Under the pieces are notes generated by a model. That model saw only the letters and a list, made by a program, of their open reading frames with translations, was not told the DNA's origin and did not search any database. This document shows, piece by piece, positions 24,731 to 39,417 of a DNA stretch of 64,000 bases. The position numbers and the translations under genes are program-made. Numbering within the stretch: position 1 is the first letter of the stretch; each line of letters begins with the position of its first letter. This DNA comes from Apis mellifera (taxonomy: Eukaryota > Arthropoda > Insecta > Hymenoptera > Apidae): positions 11,980,736-12,044,735 of the forward strand of contig NC_037642.1 in the NCBI RefSeq assembly GCF_003254395.2. Direction: 5' to 3'.

Positions 24731-25824
24731 TTTATTTTATTTTCTATTGGTTAGAATAGTTTATTTAATTTTAATAAAACAAAAAAAAATTTTTAAATTT
24801 GTATAAATAATGTATATATAATTATACTATTTATGTATATTTAATTAAAATAATTCTTCAAAAATTTATAAGACATTTTCATAACTTCTAAGAGTATTTG
24901 ACAAGTAAAATATAATAAATAATTTTAATATTAAAAATTCATTTGAAATTAAAAATTATACATATACACAATTGAAATGTTTAGGGATTATTTCAACCGC
25001 CATAATGATTTCATTCATAGTCAATCTAATGAAAAAAACAAATATATCATAAAATCATAGGAAAACGCAAATAACCAAAATTATTAATTTTTAGTAATTT
25101 TAATAATAGATACAAATCTAACTATTATTATTGAATTTATTTACTTTCAACATGATTTAAAGCTATAATTGCAAATAAAATTATAAATATCTATGAAATA
25201 GTTACAAGAACACATCAAATACTAGTGATATACTTTTCTAAAACATACATAATCAAAGATTGATATATAAAAATACATAACAATATCCAAAAGTTTTTAA
25301 AATTAAAATTTATAGAGAGAATTATAAAATATAATTAATAAAAGAATTTTTCTGTAATTATTAAATTTTTTAAATTTATCTTTCTATAAACCCATTTAAA
25401 AAATAATAAATTTTCAAAATGATATTATTATTTAGTGACATCTAGCATGATTATATAATTTAAGTATTTGTAGCTGTAGTGATCTTTCAATTATAGACAT
25501 ATTTCATGGAATAAATATTTTCAAAATTGTAAATTAAATCTTTTAAAAGTTTAATGAGTTTAGATATTAATTTACACGAAATAAATTAAATTTATAGTAT
25601 TTTTATATTAAATATTTTTGTGTGTAGATGATTAATTTTCAAAGCATTAAATGTTTATTGTGAATATTGTCTAAATTTTATGATATAGAATCTGCATTGT
25701 GGAACATTAAAAACAGTACATGTATCCACACTTCGGTGTGTGTATGTTAGATGCTTTGATAACGTCTTCAGTACAAAATAACTATAGTTAAAGCCCTCAG
25801 TATTATCAATATAAACTAAAAACA
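24731..25824. other. Divergent intergenic region with UUCG-loop hairpin
   Basis: No coding content was seen. It must hold the promoters of the minus-strand small gene and of TMEM165. Near the TMEM165 start, CACACTTCGGTGTG at 25727-25740 forms a perfect five-pair stem closed by a C(UUCG)G tetraloop; with wobble pairs the stem extends to about 25720-25747. Confidence 0.5.
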
Positions 25825-26555
25825 ATGAGCTTTAACCGATTTTTAATAATAAATGAGTATTTTTTGTATATATGTGCAATAAACTATTTTTTTTTATCTA
25901 TAGTATTAGGTGAAAGTGAACCAATATATGATGGTAGATTTCAAATGATAATGACATCTATGGTAAGTATTTAATTTAATTATTTTGTATTAAATAATAT
26001 ATATTTACTCATATATTAATATTCATAATATATATTAGAAACCTGAAAATGCAATACCATCACAAACCAAGGATAACCTTGGTTTTCTACATGCATTTGT
26101 AGCATCTTTATCTGTCATCGTTGTTTCTGAGTTGGGAGACAAAACTTTCTTTATTGCTGCTATTATGGCAATGAAACATCCAAGATTGACAGTTTTTATA
26201 GGAGCAATTAGTGCTTTAGCTTTAATGACTCTTCTTTCAGGTATCATTAAATATATAATTTTTGTAAAATACTTTTGTAGCATACACATACATACAGAGA
26301 GTATTACATATGCTATATATACATTTATTATATATAGAAAAATTCACTTGAAAAATAAACTTAGCATTTGAAAATAATTAAAAAAATTCATGTAAAATAT
26401 TCTATTTTATTTTAGTTATGAAATATAATAAACTTCTCTATTCTGTATATATTAAATTTTATGAAAATCTGATTAGTATTAAATTTAATAATATTATTAT
26501 GAGCTTTAATCAGCAATGTTCATCAATAATTAATATATATAAAGGAATATTCATG

Positions 26556-26591
<36 letters not shown>

Positions 26592-28095
26592 CATAAAATA
26601 TTAAAAAAATTATTATTTTACTTCAAAAAACAAAATTAAATATAATATATATTTAAATTAAATATAATATAACGTATAATATATATTTCATAACATTTTT
26701 TTATTTATTCTTAAATGCTGATTTTTTTCTGAAATAATTTTCAAATTTTAAAAATATTTTTTCAAATATATGAACAAAATAAATGATATAATGATTATTA
26801 TAAGTGAATATTTCTTAAATAAAATTAAAATAATTAAGTAAAATCATTGCAATTTTTATGATCTTAAAAAACATTTTAGTATATATATTAATATATATGT
26901 AATAATATTTTTAAATGATATAATAACAATAATAATAATAATAAATGATAAAAAAAATGTATCATATATATTATAAGTATAATATCTATATAAAATAATA
27001 GAAAACTTAATAAAAGAAGAAAATAAAATGAAAAAACTTTTTATAAATAAACTTTCTAATTGTTTATTTGATTTGAGAGATATTCATTTATAATTATTTA
27101 TTTTTATATTAAAATTATAACAACTATGTTTTTTTAACCTTTAGTAATTTTTGGATATGCTGCAACCATAATTCCTAGTATTTATACATATTATATTTCT
27201 ACTGCACTTTTTGCTTTATTTGGTTTAAAAATGTTACGAGATGGTTATAAAATGTCTGCAACTGAAGGACAAGAGGAATTAGAAGAAGTACAATCAGACT
27301 TAAGAAAACGAGAGGATGAGGTATGAGTATTAAAAATATAAATAGTTTCAAAGAATTTTTCATTAGATTTTATAGTATAAGTGTTTTGAAACTATTCCTT
27401 TAACATTTTTGCAGGAATTAAATAATTTTTAAATATCATCACTTTCAGTATGAAAAAGAAACAGGAAGCACTTTAGTACAAGATCCAGAAACTGGTGTTA
27501 TAAGGAAAGCAACAAAAATTAGTGCACTGATGCTCCTATCTAGGATATTTCTTCAAGCATTTACGTTAACATTTCTTGCAGAATGGGGTGATCGTTCACA
27601 ACTTACAACTATTATACTTGCAGCAAGAGAGGTTAATGACATTTATATTTAATATTTAACATTGTAATATTTATTTTCTATAATTCTAGAATCATAGAAA
27701 AATTTAGGATATGTTTATATAAAAAGAAATATAAAAGATGTATAAAAATTTATTATTTTTAGGATGTTTATGGAGTTGTAATAGGTGGAATATTGGGACA
27801 CTCATTTTGCACAGGATTAGCAGTATTAGGAGGACGAATGATAGCTCAAAAAATTTCAGTGAGAACAGGTAAAATGCTATTTTTTTATAATAAAAAAATA
27901 GATATTATCAAAAAAATTTTAGAATCATATAATCTAGATATATATAAATACAAATTAAATATTAACATATAATAATGAAACAAAAAATAATAATTGGAAA
28001 TATTTTTATTATTCTTAGTGACCATAATTGGTGGATTGGTATTTCTACTATTTGCTTTAACGGCACTTTTTATTAGTCCTACGGAAGATGTATGA
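25825..28095 (+). CDS. TMEM165/GDT1-family (UPF0016) transporter
   Basis: Six coding exons: 25825-25962, 26039-26240, 27145-27320, 27449-27631, 27763-27868, 28019-28095 (293 residues). The two defining E-x-G-D-(K/R) motifs are present: ELGDKT at residues 77-82 and EWGDRS at 217-222, each within a block of transmembrane helices. A charged cytosolic loop (EGQEELEEVQSDLRKREDE) separates the two halves, as in vertebrate TMEM165. Family members are Golgi cation (Mn2+/Ca2+) transporters needed for normal glycosylation. The first 29 residues form a hydrophobic signal-like segment, but TTTTTTATCTATAG ending at 25903 resembles an acceptor, so the true N-terminus may come from an upstream exon. Candidate poly(A) signals are AATAAA at 28301-28306 and 29129-29134. 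Confidence 0.94.
26559..26588. repeat. TA microsatellite in TMEM165 intron 2
   Basis: A TA run of about 30 bases within the intron. Confidence 0.9.
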
Positions 28096-28518
28096 AAATA
28101 ATATACAGTATTTATGTAGCTATATGTCATGAAATATATTTTGCTATAAGATAATGTACATATTTTTTCTATTTGTGTACAGACTGTTATGAAATAGTAA
28201 AAATCATAATGTACACTAAATTTTATTTCTGAAAAGTACTTATGTATATATTTTGTACATTATGTTTAAAATTATATTGATATAAATAATTAATAATGTG
28301 AATAAAATTATTGTAAGATTAAATGATACAATATATCAAACATTAAACAACAATGTATAAATATAGTGTAAAAATAATAAGTAATATTGTTATAAGCTAT
28401 TTTATTGAATATTTTGTTAGAATATATATACAATCTACTTACATTACATAAATTTCTCAAGAAATTTTTTAAAAGACATTTATGTTAAATTACTATTATT
28501 ATTCTTGTTGTTGTTCTA

Positions 28519-28550
<32 letters not shown>

Positions 28551-29765
28551 GTTGCTACTATTTTTGTTTTGTTATTATTATCATTATTATTTTGCTAATA
28601 CTATATTATTTTATGTATATTATGAAAAATTAATGTATTAAATCCACATTTATATATTAGGATTATAAATATGGAAAAACATGATTTTTATGAATAATTA
28701 AATTTTAACTAATGTCAAACATGTAATATTTCTTTTATATATAAATATAGAATTAACAATATATATTGATGAGTAGATTTATTTTAAAAGAAGTAACGAA
28801 ATATATAAATCAGCTGTAAAATAATTGTCGTTTTCAAATATTGAGAAATACGAGTATTATAACATTATTTCATAATTATTTTAATAGTTTAACGCATAAA
28901 ATTCTTCAATTAGCATTATAACATATATGTGTATATCTATTCAGAAAATCAAGAAATGCTACAGATAATGTTGCACTGACAGTGTAACATTACGTACATT
29001 AGGTACAATGATTATTCTTCATGATCTATGTACTATTTACTTATTATTGTATTCTATGTATTATTATTTCTTAATCCAGTTATTTAAGCACTGCAACCCT
29101 GTAAAATATAATTTACTTGTTCATAGATAATAAATACATATTTACTATCAATATTTTTTGTATAAAATAAAAAAAATAATAGAAATATAGAAAAAAAAAT
29201 ATAAATCTGAAAATATATATAATTGTTTTAATTTAAATTTTATTTTATGATGCATAATTTAATAATTTATAAATATATTTATTATATGTATAAAGATATA
29301 AATTTAAAAATTTATTATAAAAAAATTATTTTGTGATAGATAATTGACTAACATTGATAAGGAAACTAAAAGATTTATTTTACTTTTAAAAATGTTTTCT
29401 ATTATTCATATTCGTATCTGTAGATTATGTGTATATATATATATATATATTTTTAAATATGCTTTGCTTTATATTTAATTATATATTATATATTTATTAT
29501 TATAATTTCATCATATTATTTTTAGTGATATATTTTAAGTATACTAAACTTTTTAACAAGAAAAAAATTATATTATAAAATAAAGAATTATTATATATAT
29601 ATATATTTTAATATAAAATCTTTTTTTAAACGTTTTGTATATTTTACCTTATTCTTTTGAAAATTAAAATATTTAAAAATTATTATTATAAATATTTAAT
29701 AAATTATTTTTATATTATATGATATGTTTATTATCCTTACTTAATTAATATTAAATGAAGTTAAT
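28096..29765. other. TMEM165 3' UTR and convergent spacer
   Basis: A/T-rich sequence between two convergent genes. It includes a (TTA)n run at about 28521-28550, two TMEM165 poly(A) candidates (28301, 29129) and a minus-strand AATAAA (TTTATT at 29727-29732) about 34 bases beyond the mini spindles stop. No further gene was seen. Confidence 0.6.
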
Positions 29766-32700
29766 TCATGTTGGATTTGGCTGACCGGTAGTTCTACATT
29801 GTGCTTCAGATGCTCGAAATTTTTCGAGCCTATGTAATGGATCCATTAAGCTTTTTTCTTCAGAACCAGTAGATTCGGCTATTTCTACATCATATAATTA
29901 CATGTAATAATACATGTAATAATAACAACATATAATAATTTTAATATTAAATGTATATATTTACCTGTAGAGTATTGGTTATTAGTTTGTGTTATAAGAT
30001 TTTGATTTTTTCGTGCTTGATCAATGTCTCTTAATCCTTGTTCTATAAAATCTTGGAAAAATTGATGCGACTTCACCAAAAAAGGTTGTACATCCGCCTC
30101 AGGATATTGAAGTTTAAAATCATAAAGTTGCATTAAACCCTATATAAAATAATATCAAAATATAAATAATAAATAAATAATATAAATAAATAAATATCAA
30201 TATCAAAAATAAAAAAATGTTAACCATTGGATAATATCTAAAATATTGATAATACATACTTCTTGTGTATGTTCTTTAGATCCAATCTTTTTAAATATTT
30301 CAGATAACTGTTGATGTGTGAATTTTGATAAATGTTCTTGAGTTTTTCCAGTGCTACTGGATTTTACAATCGATTTGGGATTACTATTAATTTCATCTGG
30401 TTTAAATGTCTATTAAACATTATTATAAGAAATTTAAACTTTATTATACTTTTTATAAGATATTAAATCTTATAAATCTTATAATATCTATCTAATAAAC
30501 TAACCGTAATTAGTCTGATAAGATAGGAATGCAATTCTGATTCATTTGTATTATTTATTCGTGTTAAGTGACTAAGTATTGTACTGCCTTTTACACGAGT
30601 CATACTATGAAGAATTGTTTTAATTGTACGTAATGGAGTATCAGATTTTCGTTTTTTCCACCATATACTTGGGTAATCCTGTAAAAAAAATATATTTTTA
30701 AATAATTTGATTATCATGAATAGTATTCATAAAATATATGTTTATTTTATTCATAAAAAAATATATTTACCTTAAGGAATCGATGTACTTCTAAAAGAAT
30801 ACTGTCATAATCTAAATCTGCAGCCCAATTAGGAATTGTTTTTACTATTTTCCATAAACACTTCATTACTAATTCTTCATACTTGGATGGAGCAACTGAT
30901 TCAGCACATCCATGAAGTAATTTTATTAATACGCTTATTATTAAAGAAATAAAACAATTAATTTTTTAATTTGAATATGAAAATATATTGTTAAATATAT
31001 ATTAATTCAAATATATATCAGTTTTAATATCAATAAATAAAATTTTTTAAATTATTACCATATAATAGTGGTATGATTTGAGTTATCTATTATTTTACAA
31101 ATAATAATATTAACTATGCGAAGATATGAGTCTGCTTGATGTAAATGATTTAATTTGTTCTCTGCTAAAAAACTGATCATTTGATCTACAAGTTCTTTTA
31201 AATGTATTAATGGAACATTCTTTCCCAGAATTCCAGTGTCATAAAACTATAAACACAATAAATATATTTTATATCTTCTGCTATTTAATATCTATTATAT
31301 AAATTAATTCTTACCGCTAGTAAAACCATAAATGTATTTCTAAAACCTTTAGGTATATCTGTGCCTCCTTGTTGTAAAGGATAAGTTTGTAAAAGTTTTA
31401 ATTGCATATTTATTGAGCCAATAAATTTATCTTCTTTTGATTGCAAACTCAAAATTTGGTGAGATTTTATCAACTATAAAATAATTAAAGATTATAAATA
31501 TGATAATTTAATATAAAAATATATTTTTTAAATACGAACATTATCTATGCTATTCATTGATTGTATTGCAACAGCTAAATCTAAACTAGCCATTGCAAGA
31601 ATTTTACGTTCAAGACTGTCTTCTTTACTTATATTAGTAGTATTCAATTGCTGTTGTGCCATTGATGCAGATTTTGATACTAACAATTTTGGAGGAGATA
31701 GAGGAATTACTCTGAAAAAATTTAACATATAAAAATCTAACATTTCAAATAACTTATTTTACTTATTATTTAAAAATAATATTAATTTTTTTAGATCATA
31801 ATATTTATTTTTATATAGTTTTCAACAATAATATGGAATTAATTAATCTTCATTTTTAATATAAAAATACAAAAATTAGATGATATAAAAATACAAAAAT
31901 AGAAAAAATTGCGAATTATATTTCTTATTTTTTTAAAATAGAAAATGTAAACAATTGTGAAAAAAAAACAATAAATACTTACGGTACTTTATGTAAATTT
32001 ATTGTGTTGGGATTTTCATCTAAATCTGTTAAATTAATTTCTTGAAGAACAGGATTACAATACTTTACTGGTGCATTTAACTCAATTTTTCGTAAAAAAT
32101 CCATATCAAGTCCAAATGGACCTGAAACTTTTGGTTGTGTTGATGTTGGAGAATTTCTAAAAATGAAAATTATATAAATATTATATAAAATTTTATTAAT
32201 AGTATTTATTATATATAATTTTAATTTAACATTACTATACTAAATTATCTCATCACCTTAACAATATTGAACCAATTTCAAACTACAAAATTTAAAACAT
32301 CATATGCTATTTTTTTATAAAATTAATGAGATCATTATTTTCATAAAATATTAAATTTAAAAAGAAAAATAAATATACATATATAATAATTAAATAAAAA
32401 AAATTTTTACACTACTAAAATAAAGAGATAATAGATTAAACATGCATTTTTTTTGTTATTCCCAAAATATACCCGCCACCATATAGCATATTGAAAACAA
32501 ATCACAAGAAGCACAAACGTTTTAGAATCATCTTCATGATGATTTGGAGATGAAATATTTATTTCTGATGATATGTTTGAAAGAGGTTCATTAGTATCAT
32601 AAGATTCTGTTGTTATATGTTCTGTTGTTACAATCTCTGTTGGCCTGGAAAATCATTAAAAGCAAATTCATTCAAATATAAATGAATAAAAAAAATAAAA

Positions 32701-35700
32701 TAATTATAAAAAATATATTAAAATTGATATATTTAATATTAGTAATATAATAGTGATATTAAAAGCAATTAAATATATGTATAATATAATATATATATAT
32801 ACATATATACACATAATTTAGAAGTTGTAATATATAAAATATGTAATTTTATAATAACTGTTAATAAAAGTTTTAAAGCAAAAATATATAATATTAGACT
32901 TACAATTCATTTGATTGAGATGGTTCAGAAGGCTGAGGTTCAAGTATTTCTTCTTCATTTTCTTCTTCAAATTCTACTTTAATATCTTCATTAGAAGGAA
33001 TAGGTGTTGCATTTGAAGGTGCAGAAAGTCTATTGGTAGAAGCCGATTTATGAGGTGCTGGATAATTTTTAGCAGCTCTTTTAATACGTTCATCTAGTAA
33101 AGATTGATCTTTTTCGGATATCTAAAAATCAAAATTAAATCATAAAAAAATTATAATTATATACAATCATAAAATCAGTTAAAAAATGATTACCTGACCA
33201 ATGAGCTTATATATTCGTTCTCCTTGGAGAAAGTATGCTTGAACAATACAATTTAAAGCAGCATTTCTAACAGAATTATCACGATCTGCTATTTGTTTTG
33301 CAATTTCTTTTAATGCCACAGATGTAGATGGTTGACAAACAGATAATCCATAATTTTCAATAAGAGAACCAAGTTGATCTAAACATTCTACAAAAATAAT
33401 TTATTTAGTATTTATTTAGCATTATTTATATTTTTTTTTTTATTTATTATTTACCTGTTCTTTGTCGAGCATTTTTAGATTTTAAGCCTTCCATTACATA
33501 AGAAAATAATTTGCTTACTGGATATACTAATGCTATTTGTTTAAATAATGCACGTACTCCATTACGTACTGCATCTTTTGGATCACCAATCTAGATAAAT
33601 ATTTTAATAAATAAATAATAAAATAATAATATTGACGAAATAATAAAATATAAAATAATTTACTTTGATAATAAGATATGGAATAAATGATGCAGCTTCA
33701 TTTTCAAACATATGATATTGGTTTTCTATTAATAAATTAAATACCATTCGCAAATATTCTAAACCTTTTAATAATACTGAAGGATTAGTGTCAAAGAATC
33801 TCAATGTCAACCATTTAAGTATAAGATCTAAATTCGAAACCAATGCTTTGCTATTATCAGGCAAATCCTAAAATTATATTAAATATTATTAAAAATATAA
33901 AAAATATTGTAATAGAAAATTTATATTTATGATAATACTTTAATGAAAGATTTAATATAATAAATATATAATAAAATATAATAAAATAATTACCTCAGTC
34001 AATGCCTCAATTGCCTTAAGATGATATCGAAAATCTGAATGAAACATATTTGCTAATAAAGTTTTATTCACATTTGCAGCAGTCATAAGTTCTTTTAAAA
34101 GTTCAACAAATTCTTCCCTTGGTGTTGTAAAGTTCCATTTCAAAACTTTTAATTTTTGTTCATCAATTAATCTTTGATGTTTTAAATTATTAATAGCCAA
34201 TAAAGGACTAGTATCTATATCATCATCTTTTTTACGAGCACTACTAGGTTTTGATCTTGATTGATTTTGTTTAGGTTTTACTACTGCTTTTGCAGCTTTC
34301 AAAGCTCCAGCACTTTTAACAATTTTTTGATTATTTTCCTTTGGTGTTTGTTTTTTCGGTAAAGGTTTGATAGGCAAATTTGGTCGACATTTATCTAATG
34401 CGGCAAGTACTACAGTTCGTGATCCTGGTTTTAGCTTTTCTGTATTTCTAGCCATTACTTCATAAGATAGATGAATCATAAATCCTAAAACTGCTTCTTG
34501 AGCATTTTTCCGCACATCAGAATTACGATCCTCTAAATTATTGTACAAATATGGAAGACATACAAGAAGTTCTTCTTTTGCTATTTGTTTTACAGGAATC
34601 AATGGTAATTTTTGTGCTAACCAATTCCAAACTTCAGCTCTAAGTATTGGAGATCCAGATTTTAAAGCATCTCCAATCATTTCACCATCAAAAAATTCTT
34701 TATAACCACATTGATCTCCCCATGTATTTATGCAAGAAATAGCTGCAGTTCTAATCCAATTTTTATTATCCCCTAAACATTGTACAAAGCCAGGGAAAAG
34801 AACTCGAATATGTTGTTTTGCTGAAGAACCCATTGCAATAGCTAAAGCTTGACATATGCCTAAAGTTGATTGAGCTATTTTACTATTGCTATCAACTAAA
34901 CGTAGTGCCAAACCTTGAGGTAAATCACCAATAGAACTTTTTATAAATTTTGCCTCAGATATAATAGTATTTATTTTTTGTAAACCTTCATTTCGTATCT
35001 AATTTAATAAAAATTTTAATAAAAATTATTTAGATTATAAAATAATTGTATATTATAGAATATAATATCTACCTTCCAATTTTTATCAGATAATTCATTA
35101 AGAAGTCCTTCTGTAATTTGATTACTAATATCAACACGTGGAATAAGATTATTAATATCAATTTCACTGTTACTACTAGATTTTTTATCAATTTCTATAT
35201 CATCATCATCATCACTTATTTTATCCCTTTTGTTCTTTATTCCACGAATTGGTATAGGTGGTGTCTCACCATTATGCTAAAATATAATTTACATTATTAA
35301 ATATAAGCTTATATAAAAATATAATATTGTTATTATTATAAACATAATATTAATTTATAATAAAATAATATTATATAATATATATTATATATTAGAACAA
35401 ATAATAAATTTGTTATAGATTTACCTTTTCACATTCTTGTTCAATTTGTTGACGTAAAACTGGTTTTTCATTTTCAAAAAATATGAGTAATGGTTTGCCC
35501 ATAAATAAATATAATATACCTAATAATGTAATTGCTGCAGTTCGAACACCAGGATTTGTTGCTGCAACTGCTTTTTTTATATTTTCCATTAAAGATTTAA
35601 CATTGATACTAAAACATATAACATATATATGTACTAAATTTTATTACTGTATTTAACTCTGTGTATGCGTGCGTGCGTGCGCGCATATGTGCGAATAAGT

Positions 35701-38700
35701 ATATTATTTATATAGAAAAATATTATATTAAACAAATTATTACTTACACACAACCAAATTCTATGAGACCTCGACATAATAATGCCAATGTTTCTTGTTG
35801 AACTTTAGGATTCTTTTGATTAAAAGCAAATGTTATTACTTCATGTGCTACATATTCTAAACTTGTTGCTTCTGCTATAGTTAAAAGAGTTTCACCAGCA
35901 ACTGCACTGTTTTTTGCATCTCCTAATTTTTCAGTTATATCCGTAATACAATATTCACAAATAGTACTATAAAGAAATATAAATATGTTATATATAGGAA
36001 GTATATAATATATAAAGTATAATATATAAAGAAAGCATAATATATAAATTTTAATGTAATATACGAATTATCTTACGTTGAAAATGGAAAATTTTCTGCC
36101 AAAAACTTTACTATTTCTAGTCGTAATTTTAAAACTTGAAAATTTGTATCTTTAAAACCTGGTTTTTTTGCTAAAGTTCGTACAATAACTTGTATAGGTA
36201 TTTCCGTTGGATCTATTTGTTTTACAAACTAAAACAATATTACATTTCTTGTTAATTAATATTTTTAATATTAATATTTTACAAAAATATAAATCTATTA
36301 CTAAATAAATTATATAAATATTTCAAGTACCTCTAATAGTTGTTCAACTGCAGCTAATCGAGCTTTCCAATTACTATCAATAAGTCCAGTAAGAATATCA
36401 CCTGGTAATAATTGAAGAGCTAGTTCTTCTATCTCTTCAACACTATAATTTTTTTCTGTTTGAATTTTAGTAGCAGATGATTTTTTAGAAATAGCTGAAA
36501 TAAATAATAAAGATTAAATAATATTTATTAAAATTGTAAATTTTATTTATCATATTTATTTACCTAAATTAGTTAAAGACGAAGTAGATGGTTTTTTAGA
36601 AGGAAGTTTTTTAATTGTATTATTATTAGGTTTTTTTGTAGTTTTTGACTCTGATTCTTTAATTTTTTCTATTGATTCAATTTTATTTGGTGCGGTATTT
36701 GGTCTTTCTGTAATTACTTTTGATGTATTAGGAATTTTAACATGTATTACAGCTTTTTCTGCACATTCTTTTATCTAATAAAAGAAAATAAATATAAAGC
36801 AATAAAATTTAAATAAAAAATTTAATTATTTTTTCTATATAATTGAAAAATTTGTTATAATAAATTTTTTAATATTATAATTCTAACCTTAGTCATTTTT
36901 AAATTATCTATATCTGTAAGAAATGGCATCATAGATTTTTCACCAATTAATTTCATGGCTGTACCAAGGGCCTCTGCAGAACTATCTCGTACAGTTGGAT
37001 CTAAAATAAATAAGTTTAAAAATTATAAATATAAATAAGCATTAAGGAAATATTAATTTTAAAATGTACCTGGTTCATTTAAAGTTTTTAAGAGTACAGC
37101 AGTATAAGCTTTTAATAATTTTTTATTTAAAGTTGGTGGTGGTGTGCGAGAGAAACATCTTGCTAAATAAATAGCTGTTTCAGCTTTTACTGCAGGATTT
37201 TTGTTTTCCAATGCTGCAAGTGTGTCTTCTAATATAACATCAATAGAAACCTAATAGATACATAAAATATATTATTTATCAATCTTATATAGAATATAAA
37301 TATGAGGTATTTGAATTATAAATATTATACAAATTATAAAAAATGAATATTGCAAATGAATTAGATAAAACTATTATAAATTTTTAAAACAGCAATAAAA
37401 TTAAATCTATATAAAATTCGATAATATATCACATTCGATAATATTACACATTTGAATTGACGATATAATACTTACAGTGTTTGTATTATATTTTATATTT
37501 TTATTATAATTCTTTAATAAAAACATTTATAGATATTTTATTATATGATATTTTAATTTTATTTAAAATTGTAAAATATACTAGAATAAAATTGGATATA
37601 TTTATACTTACACTAAGAAAAATAGCATCAGCAGCTTCTCTAAGTGCTTGTACAACATTTTGCTTCTTTTCACGAAATTTTTCCAAAATTGATGAAAGAC
37701 AAGCTATTGCATAAGGTTGAAATCGTTTCTTAAGACCAGCTGCTAATCCTGCCAAACATTTTCCAGCCAATGCAACTACTAATACATTAGTATCTTTGGA
37801 TATAATCTATTTATAATATTTAAAAATAAACAAAATAATATTTAATATATTAATAATAATATAATAGTAGTAGAGAGTAATAAAATGGACATACTTTTTT
37901 CAAAGCTCTTACTAAATCTCCATAATCACCATTTTCCAATTTAGGATGTTTTACCAAAGCATCTAAAACTTCTAAAGCTTCTTTTCGTTCTTGCCATTTT
38001 TTAGCTTCAAGTTTTTCATAAAAATCTTTTGGAAGTTTAGAAAGTATATCAATAGGTTCTAACAATTCATAAGGATCAATTTCCGGAACACAAACACCAT
38101 CACCATCATCTTTGCCCTCTTAAGTATAAAAATTTTTAATTAAAAATAGAAATATTAAAATATATATAAGATTATATAATTTTTAGATTATATAATTATT
38201 TACCTTCACCAATATCACTTGTTGAATCTGTAATACATATTGCTTTTGGTTTTTGTGATTTTAAAAATCGAATAGGTACAACTTTTTCTTCTTTTAAATT
38301 ATTAAATTCTGCTTCCAATTCTGTAATTTGCACGGGTTTTAGTGTATTCAATTGTTGTTTTAAAGGAGCACCTATCCATCTAAATATTATAAAATAAATG
38401 AATTTTTGTTACCACATATTATATATGTAATAATAAATAAAAACAAATAAAATTAAAATACCTATAAATTTCAACAACCATGAATTTTCCTTCTTCCCTA
38501 ACCATTTTATCTCTATCTTCAAGAAAACCAGGTATTTTTTTTATTAAAGGCTTTATATTAATCACTTTTGGTCCAAATTGCCTAAAAAATAAAAAAAAAC
38601 GAATGGATTATTAGTTGAATTTTTTCATATATTACTAATAAAATATATAATTACCTTAAAGCCAATGTTAAAGTTGAAATACATGCAGCTACAATTTTTG

Positions 38701-39417
38701 GATTCTTTGCTTCTGTTCCTTTTAATAATTCTTCTTGTACAGCTTCATGTTTTTCAATTTCTATATACATTAGTGTTATTTGTACTGCCAATTCTTTTGT
38801 TTTGACTTTAGGAGCAGCAATACATTTAGTAACTATTCCATTCATAACTTCCCCAACAGTTCTATAAAATTACAATTTATAATTTTATTAAAAGTATCAA
38901 AATTTGTAATTTGTAAATTTGTAATTTTATTAAAAGTATCAAAATATATATTTTTTAATATACACAAAAATATATTAAAAAGCTTTCAATATAATATTTT
39001 ATAAAATAATAAAAAATAAATACAACAATAAATTATATATTTATGTATATATTATTTAATTTGATAAAATACATACTTTCCTGCTACTGCAGCATTTTCA
39101 ATGAAAGCTAATGCTGCTTCTAATCCTTTTTCTTGAGCAGCTGCATTACTATCTATCACAAATTTTTTGATATATCCTAAAAATTTATTCCACTCTGGAG
39201 ACTTTTCATCATCAATACATTGGAATGTATTTACACATTCTTTATATCCATGCAAACGTGCCCGCCATAACTATATATAAATAATATTAATGTTAGAAAA
39301 ATAATTAAAAAAAAATTTTATTAAATTAAATATTAAATTATATCAAGAAGTATATATTACCTTATGCACGCATCTTTCCTCTAATGGTAGTTTAATATAT
39401 TCTGTATCTTGTTCCAT
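29766..39417 (-). CDS. msps: Mini spindles / XMAP215 / CKAP5 microtubule polymerase
   Basis: Thirty coding exons (low-high): 39361-39417, 39077-39270, 38655-38861, 38462-38581, 38204-38379, 37895-38118, 37612-37806, 37070-37250, 36888-37000, 36564-36774, 36331-36494, 36077-36228, 35748-35966, 35425-35608, 35073-35276, 33994-34998, 33664-33867, 33455-33590, 33194-33387, 32904-33121, 32519-32644, 31983-32156, 31540-31711, 31315-31473, 31059-31246, 30771-30933, 30505-30678, 30260-30409, 29965-30139, 29766-29884. They sum to 5958 bases, 1985 residues, and every phase matches. The N-terminus MEQDTEYIKLPLEERCVHKL is that of the family. Five TOG (HEAT-repeat) domains fill about residues 1-1410, with basic linkers in exon 10 (KKLPSKKPS) and exon 16 (KAVVKPKQNQSRSKPSSARK). 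The C-terminal domain ends in EIFKKIGSKEHTQEGL and YPEADVQPFL repeats-like segments. These proteins add tubulin at microtubule plus ends and act at spindles and centrosomes. Two donors are weak (GTTTGT at 32518 and GTTCGT at 31539). Confidence 0.97.
35661..35693. repeat. Alternating GTGC/GC tract
   Basis: GTGTATGCGTGCGTGCGTGC followed by GCGCATATGTGCG, an alternating purine-pyrimidine run in an intron of mini spindles. Such runs can adopt Z-DNA. It is striking in this A/T-rich setting. Confidence 0.8.

Noticed and set aside
26418..26639. Plus-strand 73-codon frame in TMEM165 intron 2
   Set aside because: Runs through a TA microsatellite and lies inside a well-supported intron.
32407..32518. 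Read-through extension of the mini spindles exon as the main product
   Set aside because: The spliced model keeps phase and restores the conserved C-terminal domain, so the read-through is at most a minor isoform and is reported only as a finding.
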